A stretch of DNA of 64,000 nt from the NCBI RefSeq assembly GCF_028657905.1, contig NZ_CP117782.1, forward strand, positions 3,658,001 to 3,722,000, read 5' to 3'. Shown here one piece after another: positions 16,231 to 24,762 of the stretch. This stretch comes from Burkholderia sp. FERM BP-3421 (GTDB taxonomy: Bacteria > Pseudomonadota > Gammaproteobacteria > Burkholderiales > Burkholderiaceae). The notes below the pieces were generated by a model. That model searched no databases. It was not told the origin of the DNA and was given only the letters and a program-made list of their open reading frames with translations. The position numbers and the translations under genes are program-made. Position 1 is the stretch's first letter. Each line of letters starts with the position of its first letter.

Positions 16231-18084
16231 ATGGCCTCGCTGCACCCCACCCTCGCGACAGTGACCGAGCGCGTGATCGCGCGCAGCCAGCCGACCCGGT
16301 CGGCCTACCTCCGGCGCATCGACGATGCGCAGGGGCGCTTTCCGGCCCGCGGCGCGCTGTCCTGCGCGAACCTCGCGCACGGTTTCGCCGGCCTCGAGGG
16401 CAACGACAAGTTTGCGATCAAGGCGATCCGCGAGCCGAACATCGGCATCGTGTCCGCCTACAACGAGATGCTGAGCGCGCATGCGCCGTACAAGAGCTAT
16501 CCCGATCTCATCAAGGCCGCCGCGCGCGAGGCGGGCGGCGTCGCGCAGTTCGCGGGCGGCGTGCCGGCGATGTGCGACGGCGTGACCCAGGGCAACCCGG
16601 GCATGGAACTGTCGTTGTTCTCGCGCGAGGTGATCGCGATGAGCACCGCGGTCGCGCTGACCCACAACATGTTCGACGCGGCGCTGTGCCTCGGTATTTG
16701 CGACAAGATCGTGCCAGGCCTGCTGATCGGCGCGCTGCAGTTCGGCCACCTGCCGACCATCTTCGTGCCGGCCGGTCCGATGACGAGCGGCCTGTCGAAC
16801 GACGACAAGGCGAAGATCCGCCAGCAGTTCGCGACCGGGCAAGTGGGCCGCGACGCGCTGCTGGAGGCCGAATCGGCGGCATACCACGGGCATGGCACCT
16901 GCACCTTCTACGGCACCGCGAACAGCAACCAGATGCTGATGGAGGTGATGGGGCTGCATCTGCCGGGCTCGGCCTTCGTGCATCCGCACACGCCGCTGCG
17001 CGACGCGCTGACGGCGCAGGCCGCGCGGCGCGTGCTGGAACTGACCGTCGAGCGCGGCCACTACACGCCGATCGGTCACGTGGTCGACGAGAAGGCGGTC
17101 GTCAACGGGATCGTTGCGCTGCTCGCGACGGGCGGCTCGACCAATCACACGATGCACCTCGTCGCGATTGCGCGCGCGGCCGGCATCCTGATCGACTGGG
17201 ACGATTTCGACGCGCTGTCGGCCGCGGTGCCGCTCCTCGCGAAGATCTACCCGAACGGCAAGGCCGACGTGAATCACTTCCACGCGGCGGGCGGCATCGC
17301 GTTCCTGGTGCGCAACCTGCTCGAAGGCGGGCTGCTGCACGGCGACGTGACGACCGTCGCGGGCAAGGGGCTCGCGCACTACACGCACGAGCCGAAGCTG
17401 CTCGACGGCGCGCTGCAGTGGGTGCCGGGCGTGGCCGAGAGCCAGGATCCGAAGGTGCTGCGGCCGATCGGCGAGCCGTTCCAGGCGGACGGCGGGCTGC
17501 GTCTGATGCAGGGCAAGCTCGGGCGCGGCGTGATCAAGATTTCGGCGGTCGCGCCCGAGCACCGCACGGTGCGGGCGCCTGCGATCGTGTTCGATTCCCA
17601 GGAGGCGGTGCAGGCCGCGTTCGATCGCGGCGAGCTGCAGCGCGATTTCGTCGCGGTGGTGCGCTTCCAGGGCGCGCGTGCGAACGGCATGCCCGAACTG
17701 CACCGTTTGACGCCGCTGCTCGGGGTGCTGCAGGATCAGGGCTTCCACGTCGCGCTGGTGACGGACGGCCGGATGTCGGGTGCATCGGGCAAGGTGCCTG
17801 CGGTGATCCACGTGTCGCCGGAAGCCTTGCTCGACGGTCCGCTCGGCAAGCTGCAGACGGGCGATCCGCTCGTGATCGACGCCGGGGCGGGCGTGCTCGA
17901 CGTCGAGCTCGACGCGGCCGAGTGGGCGGCGCGCCCGCTCGCACGACCGGCGCACCAGGCGGACAACGAGGTCGGCTTCGGCCGTGAACTGTTCGGCGTG
18001 TTCCGCGCGGCGGCTGCGCCCGCCGAGCAGGGCGCGTCGGTTTTCGGGGCGCTGGTCGGCGAAGCCGCCGGCGTTCGCGCATGA
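16231..18084 (+). CDS. edd: 6-phosphogluconate dehydratase
   Basis: First Entner-Doudoroff enzyme: 6-phosphogluconate to 2-keto-3-deoxy-6-phosphogluconate plus water, using a [4Fe-4S] cluster. The 617-residue IlvD/Edd protein has cluster cysteines in AMCDGVTQG (Cys115), LGICDKIVPG (Cys157) and GHGTCTFYGTANS (Cys224), and TDGRMSGASGKVPAVIH near the C-terminus. I chose the ATG giving MASLHPTLATVTERV because AGAGGAG lies about ten bases upstream. eda follows after 17 bp. Confidence 0.97.
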   Translation: MASLHPTLATVTERVIARSQPTRSAYLRRIDDAQGRFPARGALSCANLAHGFAGLEGNDKFAIKAIREPNIGIVSAYNEMLSAHAPYKSYPDLIKAAAREAGGVAQFAGGVPAMCDGVTQGNPGMELSLFSREVIAMSTAVALTHNMFDAALCLGICDKIVPGLLIGALQFGHLPTIFVPAGPMTSGLSNDDKAKIRQQFATGQVGRDALLEAESAAYHGHGTCTFYGTANSNQMLMEVMGLHLPGSAFVHPHTPLRDALTAQAARRVLELTVERGHYTPIGHVVDEKAVVNGIVALLATGGSTNHTMHLVAIARAAGILIDWDDFDALSAAVPLLAKIYPNGKADVNHFHAAGGIAFLVRNLLEGGLLHGDVTTVAGKGLAHYTHEPKLLDGALQWVPGVAESQDPKVLRPIGEPFQADGGLRLMQGKLGRGVIKISAVAPEHRTVRAPAIVFDSQEAVQAAFDRGELQRDFVAVVRFQGARANGMPELHRLTPLLGVLQDQGFHVALVTDGRMSGASGKVPAVIHVSPEALLDGPLGKLQTGDPLVIDAGAGVLDVELDAAEWAARPLARPAHQADNEVGFGRELFGVFRAAAAPAEQGASVFGALVGEAAGVRA

Positions 18085-18101
18085 ACCAAGGAGTCGCATA
18101 G

Positions 18102-18728
18102 ATGAAGACGATAGGCGAGATCGTGAAACTGGGCCCGGTGATTCCGGTGCTCGCATTCGAATCGGTGGAGCAGGGCGAACAGGTGTCGCGCGCGCTGCAC
18201 GCGGGCGGCGTCAAGGTGCTCGAGATTACGCTGCGCACCGCGGCGGGGATTGCCTCGATCGAGCGCGCAAGCCAGCTCGCGGACGACATCGTCGTCGGCG
18301 TCGGCACGATCACGAAGCCCGAGCAGTGCGCGCAGGCGAAGCGCGCGGGCGCGCAGTTCGGCGTGTCGCCGGGGCTCACGCGGGAGATTCACGAGGCCGC
18401 GCGTGATGCGGGTCTGCCCTTGCTGCCGGGCGTGATGACGCCGACCGACATCATCGCGGCGCTCGAACTCGGCTACGAGATCGTCAAGTTCTTCCCGGCT
18501 CAGCAGGCGGGCGGCGTGCCGATGCTGCAGGCGTTCCACGGGCCGTTCCCGGAGCTGAGGTTTTGCCCGACGGGCGGCATCAGCGCGGCCTCCGCGCCGG
18601 ACTTCCTGACGCTGCCGAATGTCGTGTGCGTGGGCGGTTCGTGGCTCACGCCGAAGGCCGCGCTCGTTGCGCAGGACTGGGCCGAGGTCACGCGCCTCGC
18701 GCAGGCGGCGAGCCAGCTCGCGCGCTGA
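18102..18728 (+). CDS. eda: KDPG aldolase (bifunctional KDPG/KHG aldolase)
   Basis: Cleaves KDPG to pyruvate and glyceraldehyde-3-phosphate, completing the Entner-Doudoroff pathway. The 208-residue TIM-barrel protein has catalytic Glu41 (KVLEITLRT) and the Schiff-base Lys129 in YEIVKFFPAQQAGG, and the phosphate-binding CPTGGIS. It forms an operon with edd under probable HexR control. Confidence 0.97.
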   Translation: MKTIGEIVKLGPVIPVLAFESVEQGEQVSRALHAGGVKVLEITLRTAAGIASIERASQLADDIVVGVGTITKPEQCAQAKRAGAQFGVSPGLTREIHEAARDAGLPLLPGVMTPTDIIAALELGYEIVKFFPAQQAGGVPMLQAFHGPFPELRFCPTGGISAASAPDFLTLPNVVCVGGSWLTPKAALVAQDWAEVTRLAQAASQLAR

Positions 18729-19262
18729 GCGCGCGCGTCGCACCGGCAACGCAGATGCGCCGTCGCGTGGCCGATCGGCCCGACGACGCGCGTTTTGACC
18801 CTGCGTTGCGTTTTACCGCCGCGCTGGCTCGATGGGCATGGCGCGGCGGAATCCCTGCGCGCAGGGCGGCTGATTCGAGCCTGGCCGAGCGCGCCAAGTT
18901 TTTACATTCTTCAGCTTTCTCGGTCGCATCCGCCGATTTCGAGACCAGGCTCATCACCGCGCCAGGGCGGCGCACCGCCGCCGCGGCACCCGCCACGCGC
19001 GGATTTCCCCGGATGCCTTGCCAGACCGACGCATGTCCGGCGTCGAGTTCCATTTCGCCCGCTGTCGACCGCCAATGCCCCTATGCGGCGGCATGCGCCA
19101 TCCGGCCGACTGGTTGCGGGTGGTGCTTGCCTGTACGTTGAGACGGACCTGCCCGGGCGCTTCGACCTCTGTGGCAGGCGTGCTTGCACCTGTCTTCGGA
19201 TCTGGCGCGCGCGGCCGTACGGGGGCTCCTGTCATGCAGGAATGCAGGAGCGATAGGTCGAA
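18729..19262. other. 534-bp gap without a recognisable gene
   Basis: This stretch has less consistent base composition than its neighbours, with an AT-richer patch around 18895-18930. Open frames exist on both strands, but none has a good ribosome site, codon bias or any family motif. It precedes the toxin-antitoxin pair and may be acquired or decayed DNA brought in with it. Confidence 0.4.
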
Positions 19263-19273
19263 TTGCGAAAAGA

Positions 19274-19287
19274 TAGCAAATTTGCTA
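19274..19287. promoter_or_regulatory. toxin-antitoxin autoregulatory palindrome
   Basis: TAGCAAATTTGCTA is a perfect 14-bp palindrome ending two bases before the toxin start codon. Antitoxin-bound palindromes over the promoter or start are the usual autoregulation of these operons. A pure function as ribosome-site cover cannot be excluded. Confidence 0.75.
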
Positions 19288-19289
19288 AT

Positions 19290-19622
19290 ATGGCATTCGA
19301 TTGGACGATCGTTTACTACAACGAACGCGTGAAGCGCGATGTGCTTGCGTTCCCGGTCGGGATTCTGGCGGACTACCTCAGGCTGTTGGACCTGATGCAG
19401 GAGTTCGGCGCAGATCTGCGCATGCCGTACTCCCGCGCCATGGGTAACGGGTTGTTTGAACTGCGTCCAAAGGGTAGGGAAGGCATCGGGCGAGTGTTCT
19501 ATTGCACGCATGTGGGGCGGCAAGTCGTCGTGCTGCACGCCTTCGTCAAGAAGACTCAGGAAACGCCGCCGCATGAGTTGCGGATAGCGCAAATACGTTT
19601 GAGAGAGGTTCGTCATGGCTGA
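19290..19622 (+). CDS. HigB/RelE-superfamily toxin (phage Gp49-like)
   Basis: A 110-residue basic protein of the Gp49-like HigB family. Recognisable parts are the N-terminal FDWTIVYYNERVKRDVLAFPVGILADYLRLLDLM, LRMPYSRAMGNGLFELRPKG, and GRVFYCTHVGRQVVVLHAFVKKTQETPPHEL. HigB-type toxins are ribosome-dependent mRNA endonucleases. The ATG at 19290 is preferred to an earlier TTG because it directly follows the operator and gives the normal family start. The gene overlaps the antitoxin gene by 8 bp, and codon use is less GC-biased than in the flanking core genes, suggesting transfer. Confidence 0.88.
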   Translation: MAFDWTIVYYNERVKRDVLAFPVGILADYLRLLDLMQEFGADLRMPYSRAMGNGLFELRPKGREGIGRVFYCTHVGRQVVVLHAFVKKTQETPPHELRIAQIRLREVRHG

Positions 19623-19950
19623 GGAAAAAGCAGGAAAGCGTGTCCGCGCGGCGGGATTCAATCCGGTTCCGCATACGGCGGACGATACGGCACGTCTGCT
19701 TGCCGCCGGCGGGGTCAAGGAGGCGTACGACGCGCTGGAGGATGAATACACCGCGTTGCGCGCCATCCTGTCCGCGCGCCGGGATGCCGGGCTGACCCAG
19801 GCCCAGATCGCGGAGCGGATGGGAACGACGGCGTCGGCGGTGTCGCGCCTCGAGGCGTCTCTCGCCAGCGAAAAACATTCGCCGTCGTTCGCGACGCTCA
19901 GAAAATACGCCGCGGCTTGCGGCAAGCGTCTGGTGATTTCATTTGCTTGA
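19615..19950 (+). CDS. XRE-family antitoxin (HigA-like)
   Basis: A 111-residue protein whose C-terminal half is a Cro/C1-type helix-turn-helix: LRAILSARRDAGLTQAQIAERMGTTASAVSRLEASL, then FATLRKYAAACGKRLVISF. The N-terminal half (DDTARLLAAGGVKEAYDALEDEY) probably contacts the toxin. It starts inside the toxin gene, so the pair is translationally coupled in toxin-first order, as in higBA loci. It should neutralise the toxin and repress the operon through the upstream palindrome. Confidence 0.88.
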   Translation: MAEEKAGKRVRAAGFNPVPHTADDTARLLAAGGVKEAYDALEDEYTALRAILSARRDAGLTQAQIAERMGTTASAVSRLEASLASEKHSPSFATLRKYAAACGKRLVISFA

Positions 19951-20327
19951 AGGCGCGTCCCGGTGTCGCCGAGCGCGCGGCGTCGCGCCATTCCGCTGCG
20001 CTGAAAAGTCTGATCAATCGCAAGCCCCGCGCGATTCCGCGCCAGGATGCCGCGCCCGGGTTCTCGTCCGGTCCGTCCATCCTTCCTTCACCCCCTGGAA
20101 ACCGGCTCCCCGTCCGGCTCCATGGCCCCGCCCCAATCCGCTAATGCTTGTTTCATAAGGGTTTTTGCCTATGGAACCGGTTCTATCATTGACGGCTAAA
20201 CGAAAGTAGAATTCAGCGTCCTTACAGACGGGGTACGCTCGGCCTGTTTCGGAGACCTGCATAGATAGCCGGACACCACGCGCACGACGCGCGTCCGGTA
20301 CAAACCATTCGCAAGGAGGAGTGCCTC
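19951..20327. other. 377-bp gap: promoter region of the gluconate operon
   Basis: No gene is supported here. The distal half has an AT-richer patch from about 20145 to 20215 containing the inverted repeat described separately. AAGGAGGAG lies about ten bases before the permease start. Confidence 0.5.
20171..20186. promoter_or_regulatory. LacI/GntR(E. coli)-type operator upstream of gluconate permease
   Basis: A 16-bp imperfect palindrome with the perfect core GAACCGGTTC (20174-20183) and one mismatched outer pair. A central CpG in a perfectly symmetric site is typical of LacI-family repressors such as the gluconate repressor. The cognate regulator is not in the window. Confidence 0.6.
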
Positions 20328-21692
20328 ATGGGGGCTGTCCAAGGCAGCATGCTGCTGATCTATACCGTGATCGCGATCGCGGCGCTGATCCTGATGATCG
20401 CGCGCTACAAGATCTATCCATTCCTGGTCCTCATCATTGTTTCGCTCGGTCTCGGTCTCGTCGTCGGCATGCCGATGGACAAGATCGTGAAGTCGTTCGA
20501 GACCGGCAACGGCAACACGCTCGGCCATATCGCGATCGTCGTCGGCCTCGGCACGATGCTCGGCAAGATGATGGCCGAATCGGGCGGCGCCGAACGCATC
20601 GCGACCACGCTCATCAGTTGGTTCGGCGAGAAGAACATCCACTGGGCGATGATGTTCGTCGCGATCATCGTCGGCCTGCCGGTGTTCTTCGAGGTCGGTT
20701 TCGTGCTGCTGATCCCGATCGCGTTCAACGTCGCGAAGCGCACCGGCAAGTCGCTGCTGCTCGTCGGCCTGCCGATGGTCGCCGGCCTGTCGGTCGTGCA
20801 CGGCCTGATCCCGCCGCACCCGGCCGCGCTGCTCGCGGTCCAGCAGTACGGCGCCGATATCGGCAAGACGATCGCCTACGGCCTGATCGTCGGCGTGCCG
20901 ACCGCGATCATCGCGGGCCCGCTGTTCGCGCTCCTGATCAACAAGTACGTGAAGTTGCCGGAGAACAATCCGCTCGCCGCGCAGTTCGTCGAGTCGCAGG
21001 CCACGGCCAACCGCACGCGCGAGTTGCCGAGTTTCGGCATCACGCTGTTCACGATCCTGTTGCCGGTCGGCCTGATGCTGATCGGCAGCTGGGCCGACCT
21101 GGTGTTCGAGCCGAAGAGCCTGCCGAACAACCTGCTGCGTTTCGTGGGCACGTCCGACGTCGCGCTGCTGATCGCGGTGCTCGTCAGCTTCTGGACCTTC
21201 GGCGCGAAGCAGGGCTTCAACCGCGACCAGATCCAGAAGTTCTGCAGCGAGTGTCTCGCGCCGATCGCCGGCATCACGCTGATCGTCGGCGCGGGCGGCG
21301 GGTTTGGCGGTATCCTGCGTGACAGCGGCATTTCGCAGCAGATCGTCGCGACCGCGTCGCAGGCCCATCTGTCGCCGCTCCTGCTCGGCTGGTTCGTCGC
21401 CGCGCTGATCCGTCTCGCGACGGGTTCCGCGACGGTTGCGATGACCACCGCCTGCGGCATCGTTGCTCCGATCGCGGCCGCCTCGGGCGCGGCGGTGAAG
21501 CCGGAACTGCTGGTGCTCGCGACGGGCTCGGGCTCGCTGATCTTCTCGCACGTGAACGACGGTGGCTTCTGGCTGATCAAGGAATATTTCGGGATGACGG
21601 TCGGCCAGACGTTCAAGACCTGGACGCTCTGCGAAACCATCATCTCGGTCGTCGGGCTGGCATTGACGATGCTGCTCGCGGCCGTTCTGTAA
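20328..21692 (+). CDS. gluconate:H+ symporter, GntP family
   Basis: A 454-residue inner-membrane permease with about 12 hydrophobic segments, full length for GntP/GntT. Family stretches include GLVVGMPMDKIVKSFETGNGNTLGHIAIVVGLGTMLGKMM, GLPVFFEVGFVLLIPIAF, VVHGLIPPHPAALLA and HVNDGGFWLIKEYFGMTVGQTFKTWTLCETI. It precedes gluconokinase by 13 bp, giving uptake and phosphorylation of gluconate, which then enters edd-eda nearby. Confidence 0.93.
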   Translation: MGAVQGSMLLIYTVIAIAALILMIARYKIYPFLVLIIVSLGLGLVVGMPMDKIVKSFETGNGNTLGHIAIVVGLGTMLGKMMAESGGAERIATTLISWFGEKNIHWAMMFVAIIVGLPVFFEVGFVLLIPIAFNVAKRTGKSLLLVGLPMVAGLSVVHGLIPPHPAALLAVQQYGADIGKTIAYGLIVGVPTAIIAGPLFALLINKYVKLPENNPLAAQFVESQATANRTRELPSFGITLFTILLPVGLMLIGSWADLVFEPKSLPNNLLRFVGTSDVALLIAVLVSFWTFGAKQGFNRDQIQKFCSECLAPIAGITLIVGAGGGFGGILRDSGISQQIVATASQAHLSPLLLGWFVAALIRLATGSATVAMTTACGIVAPIAAASGAAVKPELLVLATGSGSLIFSHVNDGGFWLIKEYFGMTVGQTFKTWTLCETIISVVGLALTMLLAAVL

Positions 21693-21705
21693 GAAGGGGT
21701 AGGGA

Positions 21706-22212
21706 ATGATTCTGATCGCAATGGGCGTCTCGGGCGCGGGCAAGACGCGCATCGGCGAATTGCTGGCCGAGCGCCTCGGGTGCAGCTTCACCGACGGCGA
21801 TACGCTGCACAGCGCCGCCAACAAGGAGAAGATGCACGACGGCATCCCGCTGACCGACGACGATCGCTGGCCGTGGCTGCGCGCGATCCGCGCGGTCATC
21901 GAGGAAAAGCGGCGGGCGGGCGAGACGGCCGTGTTCACGTGCTCGTCGCTCAAGCGCTCGTACCGCGACGTGCTGCGCGGCGGCGATCGCGACGTGCGTT
22001 TCGTCTACCTGCGCGGCACCTTCGAGGTGCTGCGCGAGCGGCTCGACGCGCGCACCGACCACTTCTTCAACCCGTCGCTGCTGCAAAGCCAGCTCGACGC
22101 GCTGGAAGTGCCGGGGTCCGACGAAGCGATCGAGGTCAGTATCGAGCTGACGCCCGAGCAGATCGTCGGCGAGGTCATGCGGCAGGTCGCCGAGTCGCAG
22201 CAGCGCGACTGA
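21706..22212 (+). CDS. gntK: gluconokinase
   Basis: Phosphorylates gluconate to 6-phosphogluconate with ATP. The 168-residue P-loop kinase has GVSGAGKT at residues 7-14, the substrate motif DGDTLHSAANKEKMHDGIPLTDDDRWPWL, and SSLKRSYRDVLRGG. Length and motifs are normal. It is co-transcribed with the permease and ends just before a hairpin terminator. Confidence 0.96.
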   Translation: MILIAMGVSGAGKTRIGELLAERLGCSFTDGDTLHSAANKEKMHDGIPLTDDDRWPWLRAIRAVIEEKRRAGETAVFTCSSLKRSYRDVLRGGDRDVRFVYLRGTFEVLRERLDARTDHFFNPSLLQSQLDALEVPGSDEAIEVSIELTPEQIVGEVMRQVAESQQRD

Positions 22213-22247
22213 CGTTTCGCAAGCGTCGCGCGACGCATCGATTGGAA

Positions 22248-22275
22248 GGCGCCCCTCGGGGCGCCTATTTTTATT
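22248..22275. terminator. terminator between gntK and the TetR gene
   Basis: GGCGCCCC (22248-22255) and GGGGCGCC (22258-22265) form a perfect stem followed by TATTTTTATT. The T-rich tail reaches the stop codon of the convergent TetR gene. Confidence 0.88.
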
Positions 22276-22936
22276 CCGGGAACGCAGTGGCGCCGCTCGC
22301 GCCCTGGCGGGCGATGCCGTCGAGCAGCACCTCCAGCATCGTGTCGTGGACGTGCGTCGGATCGAGGTGCGCGTACAGCGGTGCGGCCTCGCGCACGAGC
22401 GGATGGCCGGCGGCGGGCAGCGCCGCGATTTCCGCGAGTTCGACGTCGTTGGCGGGCCGGGTCAGCCCACCCGTCTCGGCCGCCGCGAGCCCGATGACGC
22501 TCGCGTACCAGCCGACGCACACGCACGGCCGCGCCGCAGGCGCGATGCCGGCGTCGGCCAGCGCGCGGTGCACGGTCTCGATGTGGGCGAGATCGGCGGG
22601 GCCGGTGCTGACGTGGCGCAGCAGCAAGCCGAACGCAGCCGGATGCGCGAGCGCGAGCGCGCGGTACTGGCGTGCGAGATCGAGCAGGCGCGCGCGCCAC
22701 GGCAGCGCGGGGTCGGCCGGCACGAGCGAGCGCGACAGCGCATTCGCGATCGCGCGGCTCAGGCCTTCCTTCGACTTGAAGTGATAGAGCACGCTCATCG
22801 GATCGCAGCCGATCGTCTGCGCGAGCTTGCGCACGCTGAACGCGGCTTCGCCGACCTCATCGAGCAGTTGCAGCGCGGCCGCGACGATCGCGTCCTTGTC
22901 GAGGCCGCGCGGGCCCTGGGCGGGTTTGTCCTTCAT
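22271..22936 (-). CDS. TetR/AcrR-family transcriptional regulator
   Basis: A 221-residue repressor. The helix-turn-helix is in residues 15-60 (IVAAALQLLDEVGEAAFSVRKLAQTIGCDPMSVLYHFKSKEGL). The C-terminal ligand domain resembles the TetR_C group. It is divergent from a DAO-family oxidase, and two operator-like inverted repeats fill the gap, so it probably represses that gene and itself. The ligand cannot be read from the sequence; a substrate or product of the oxidase is a reasonable guess. Confidence 0.88.
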   Translation of the reverse strand: MKDKPAQGPRGLDKDAIVAAALQLLDEVGEAAFSVRKLAQTIGCDPMSVLYHFKSKEGLSRAIANALSRSLVPADPALPWRARLLDLARQYRALALAHPAAFGLLLRHVSTGPADLAHIETVHRALADAGIAPAARPCVCVGWYASVIGLAAAETGGLTRPANDVELAEIAALPAAGHPLVREAAPLYAHLDPTHVHDTMLEVLLDGIARQGASGATAFPE

Positions 22937-22989
22937 GGCGTGAAACGGCGGCGCGGCAGCGCACCCGGTCTGTAATCTTGACGAAAGCT

Positions 22990-23026
22990 ATTCTACAACG
23001 TAGAATTATTTCTGCGGTGTAGAAAT
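22990..23026. promoter_or_regulatory. tandem TetR-type operators
   Basis: ATTCTAC-AAC-GTAGAAT (22990-23006) is a perfect 7-3-7 inverted repeat. ATTTCTGC-GGT-GTAGAAAT (23008-23026) repeats the same motif with one mismatched pair. Their centres are 19 bp apart. They lie in the AT-richest part of the gap beside the TetR gene. Confidence 0.82.
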
Positions 23027-23182
23027 TGGGTGTCCCGGCCGCCTTCAAACGTGCTCGCGCACATGTCCGGGAATCATGCGGCTCCTTGCGGAGCTGCCGT
23101 CAACATGGCCTTCGCGCCGTCTCTTTCGTTGACACCCAAGTGGAACCGGCTGCCCCACCCGCGATGCCAGGATGGCAAATCG

Positions 23183-24676
23183 ATGGCGGCCCAAGACCAT
23201 GCAAGTGCGAACATGACTTCGAATGCTCCTTTGATCCTCGACGACGCGCGTTTCGGCGCGACGCGTCTGAATCTCGAATCCAGCAACTGGAACTGGTGCG
23301 ATCCCGCGCGCTACGACGGCGTGCATCCGGCCAACTACTACGAGGCGTCGCTGTCGCGTTGGGATAACGCCGCGCCGCTCGCGTGCGACGTGTGTTGCGA
23401 CGTGCTCGTGATCGGCGCGGGCCTGCTCGGCGCCTCGGCGGCGCTGCATCTCGCCGAAGCCGGTGTCGAGACGATCCTGGTCGACAAGCATCAGACCGGC
23501 TCGGCGGCGTCGGGCCGCAACGGCGGCCAGCTGACGCCGGGGCTTGCGCGCTGGGAAGCCGCGGACATGATCGAGCAGCTGTCGCACGACGACGCGAAGC
23601 GTCTGTGGCGCTTCGCGTCGTCGGAGTCGATGGAACTGATCGACGCGCTCGGCGCGCGCTACGCGCTGGACCTCGACCGCCAGCGCGGCCATGTCACGGC
23701 CGCGGTGCACCCGGGCCACATGAGCGCGCTGCTCGACGGCGCGGACGCGCGCCGCAGCCTCGGCGATGCGGGCGTCACGCTGGCCGGCAGGCACCAGCTG
23801 CGCGCCGAGTACGTGCGTTCGGCGCTGTACCACGGCGCGGCGATCGACGCGCTCGGCGGCCAGCTTCACCCGCTCGCGCTGGCGCGCGGCCTGGTCCACG
23901 GTTTCCGGCTGAACGGCGGCGCGCTGTACGAGGGCACCGAGGTGCTCAGTCTCGACGAGACGCCGCAAGGCGTGGTCGCGACGACGCCGGGCGGCACGAT
24001 CACTGCGCGCAGGGGCGTGGTGCTCGCGCTGCACAACACGACGTTCCGGCTGCTCGACGACGGGGCCGCGACGACCGTGCCGTTCTTTACCTACGTGAGC
24101 GTGACGAAGCCGCTCGACGTCGACCTGGCGGAACTGATGCCGGCGGGCATGCCGGTGTACGACACGCAGTTCCAGATCGACTACTACCGGCCGGTGCGCG
24201 GCAACCGCCTGCTGTTCGGCGGCCAGGGTACCGGCAGCTGTTGGGCGCAGCCGGAGGTGATCGCATATCTGCTCGAGCGTCTGCGCACGGTATTCCCGCA
24301 GGCCGCCGAGGGTTTCGCGCTCGACTCCTGCTGGAGCGGCGTCAGCGATTTCACGTTGAACGGCGCGACCGACAGCCGCAAGACCGACAGCCGCAAGACC
24401 GACAGCCGCAAGACCGACAGCCGCAAGACCGACAGCCGCGTGCCGATGTACATGGTGCAGGGCTGGAGCGGTCATGGCGTCGCGCAGACGGTGCGGATCG
24501 GCAAGGCGATCAGCGACGACTTCGTCGGCCGCAACGACGACTTCTCGATGCTGACCGCGATCGACCATCGCGCGATTCCGCTGGGCCGTCAGCTGTCGCC
24601 GGTGGCGATCCCGGCCGCGAAGGCGGCGATGAGCGTGATGAGCGCGCTCAATCCGGGCAAGATGATTTCGTTCTGA
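23183..24676 (+). CDS. FAD-dependent amine oxidase (DAO family, PuuB-like)
   Basis: A 497-residue flavoprotein. The N-terminal HPANYYEASL precedes the FAD dinucleotide fold DVLVIGAGLLGASAALHLAEAGVETILVDK (GAGLLG at residues 78-83), then SGRNGGQLTPG, and the C-terminal MVQGWSGHGVAQTVRIGKAI. This order matches gamma-glutamylputrescine oxidase and related enzymes; the substrate is not certain. The start at 23183 has AGGA upstream; 23213 is an alternative. A run of four DSRKT repeats plus DSR (residues 397-419) interrupts the C-terminal domain and is unlikely to be conserved. A divergent TetR repressor probably controls it. Confidence 0.82.
   Translation: MAAQDHASANMTSNAPLILDDARFGATRLNLESSNWNWCDPARYDGVHPANYYEASLSRWDNAAPLACDVCCDVLVIGAGLLGASAALHLAEAGVETILVDKHQTGSAASGRNGGQLTPGLARWEAADMIEQLSHDDAKRLWRFASSESMELIDALGARYALDLDRQRGHVTAAVHPGHMSALLDGADARRSLGDAGVTLAGRHQLRAEYVRSALYHGAAIDALGGQLHPLALARGLVHGFRLNGGALYEGTEVLSLDETPQGVVATTPGGTITARRGVVLALHNTTFRLLDDGAATTVPFFTYVSVTKPLDVDLAELMPAGMPVYDTQFQIDYYRPVRGNRLLFGGQGTGSCWAQPEVIAYLLERLRTVFPQAAEGFALDSCWSGVSDFTLNGATDSRKTDSRKTDSRKTDSRKTDSRVPMYMVQGWSGHGVAQTVRIGKAISDDFVGRNDDFSMLTAIDHRAIPLGRQLSPVAIPAAKAAMSVMSALNPGKMISF
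24371..24439 (+). repeat. in-frame 15-bp tandem repeat inside the oxidase gene
   Basis: GACAGCCGCAAGACC occurs four times in perfect tandem (24371-24430), followed by a partial fifth copy GACAGCCGC. Each unit encodes Asp-Ser-Arg-Lys-Thr, so copy-number change keeps the reading frame and alters loop length only. Confidence 0.97.
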
Positions 24677-24708
24677 TCGCGGGCGGCCCGTCGTCACGCA
24701 CCAATGAA

Positions 24709-24737
24709 AACGCCCGGCGCGCAAAGCGCCGGGCGTT
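24709..24737. terminator. bidirectional terminator (oxidase / purB)
   Basis: AACGCCCGGCGC (24709-24720) pairs perfectly with GCGCCGGGCGTT (24726-24737) around a five-base loop. Four A residues precede and TTT follows. It separates two convergent genes. Confidence 0.8.
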
Positions 24738-24762
24738 TCGTCATGCGGGGAAACGTCGCGTG

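Noticed and set aside
18795..19256. Plus-strand frame of about 150 codons in the gap before the toxin gene.
   Set aside because: No ribosome site, no family motif and uneven composition. It is treated as part of an uncharacterised gap.
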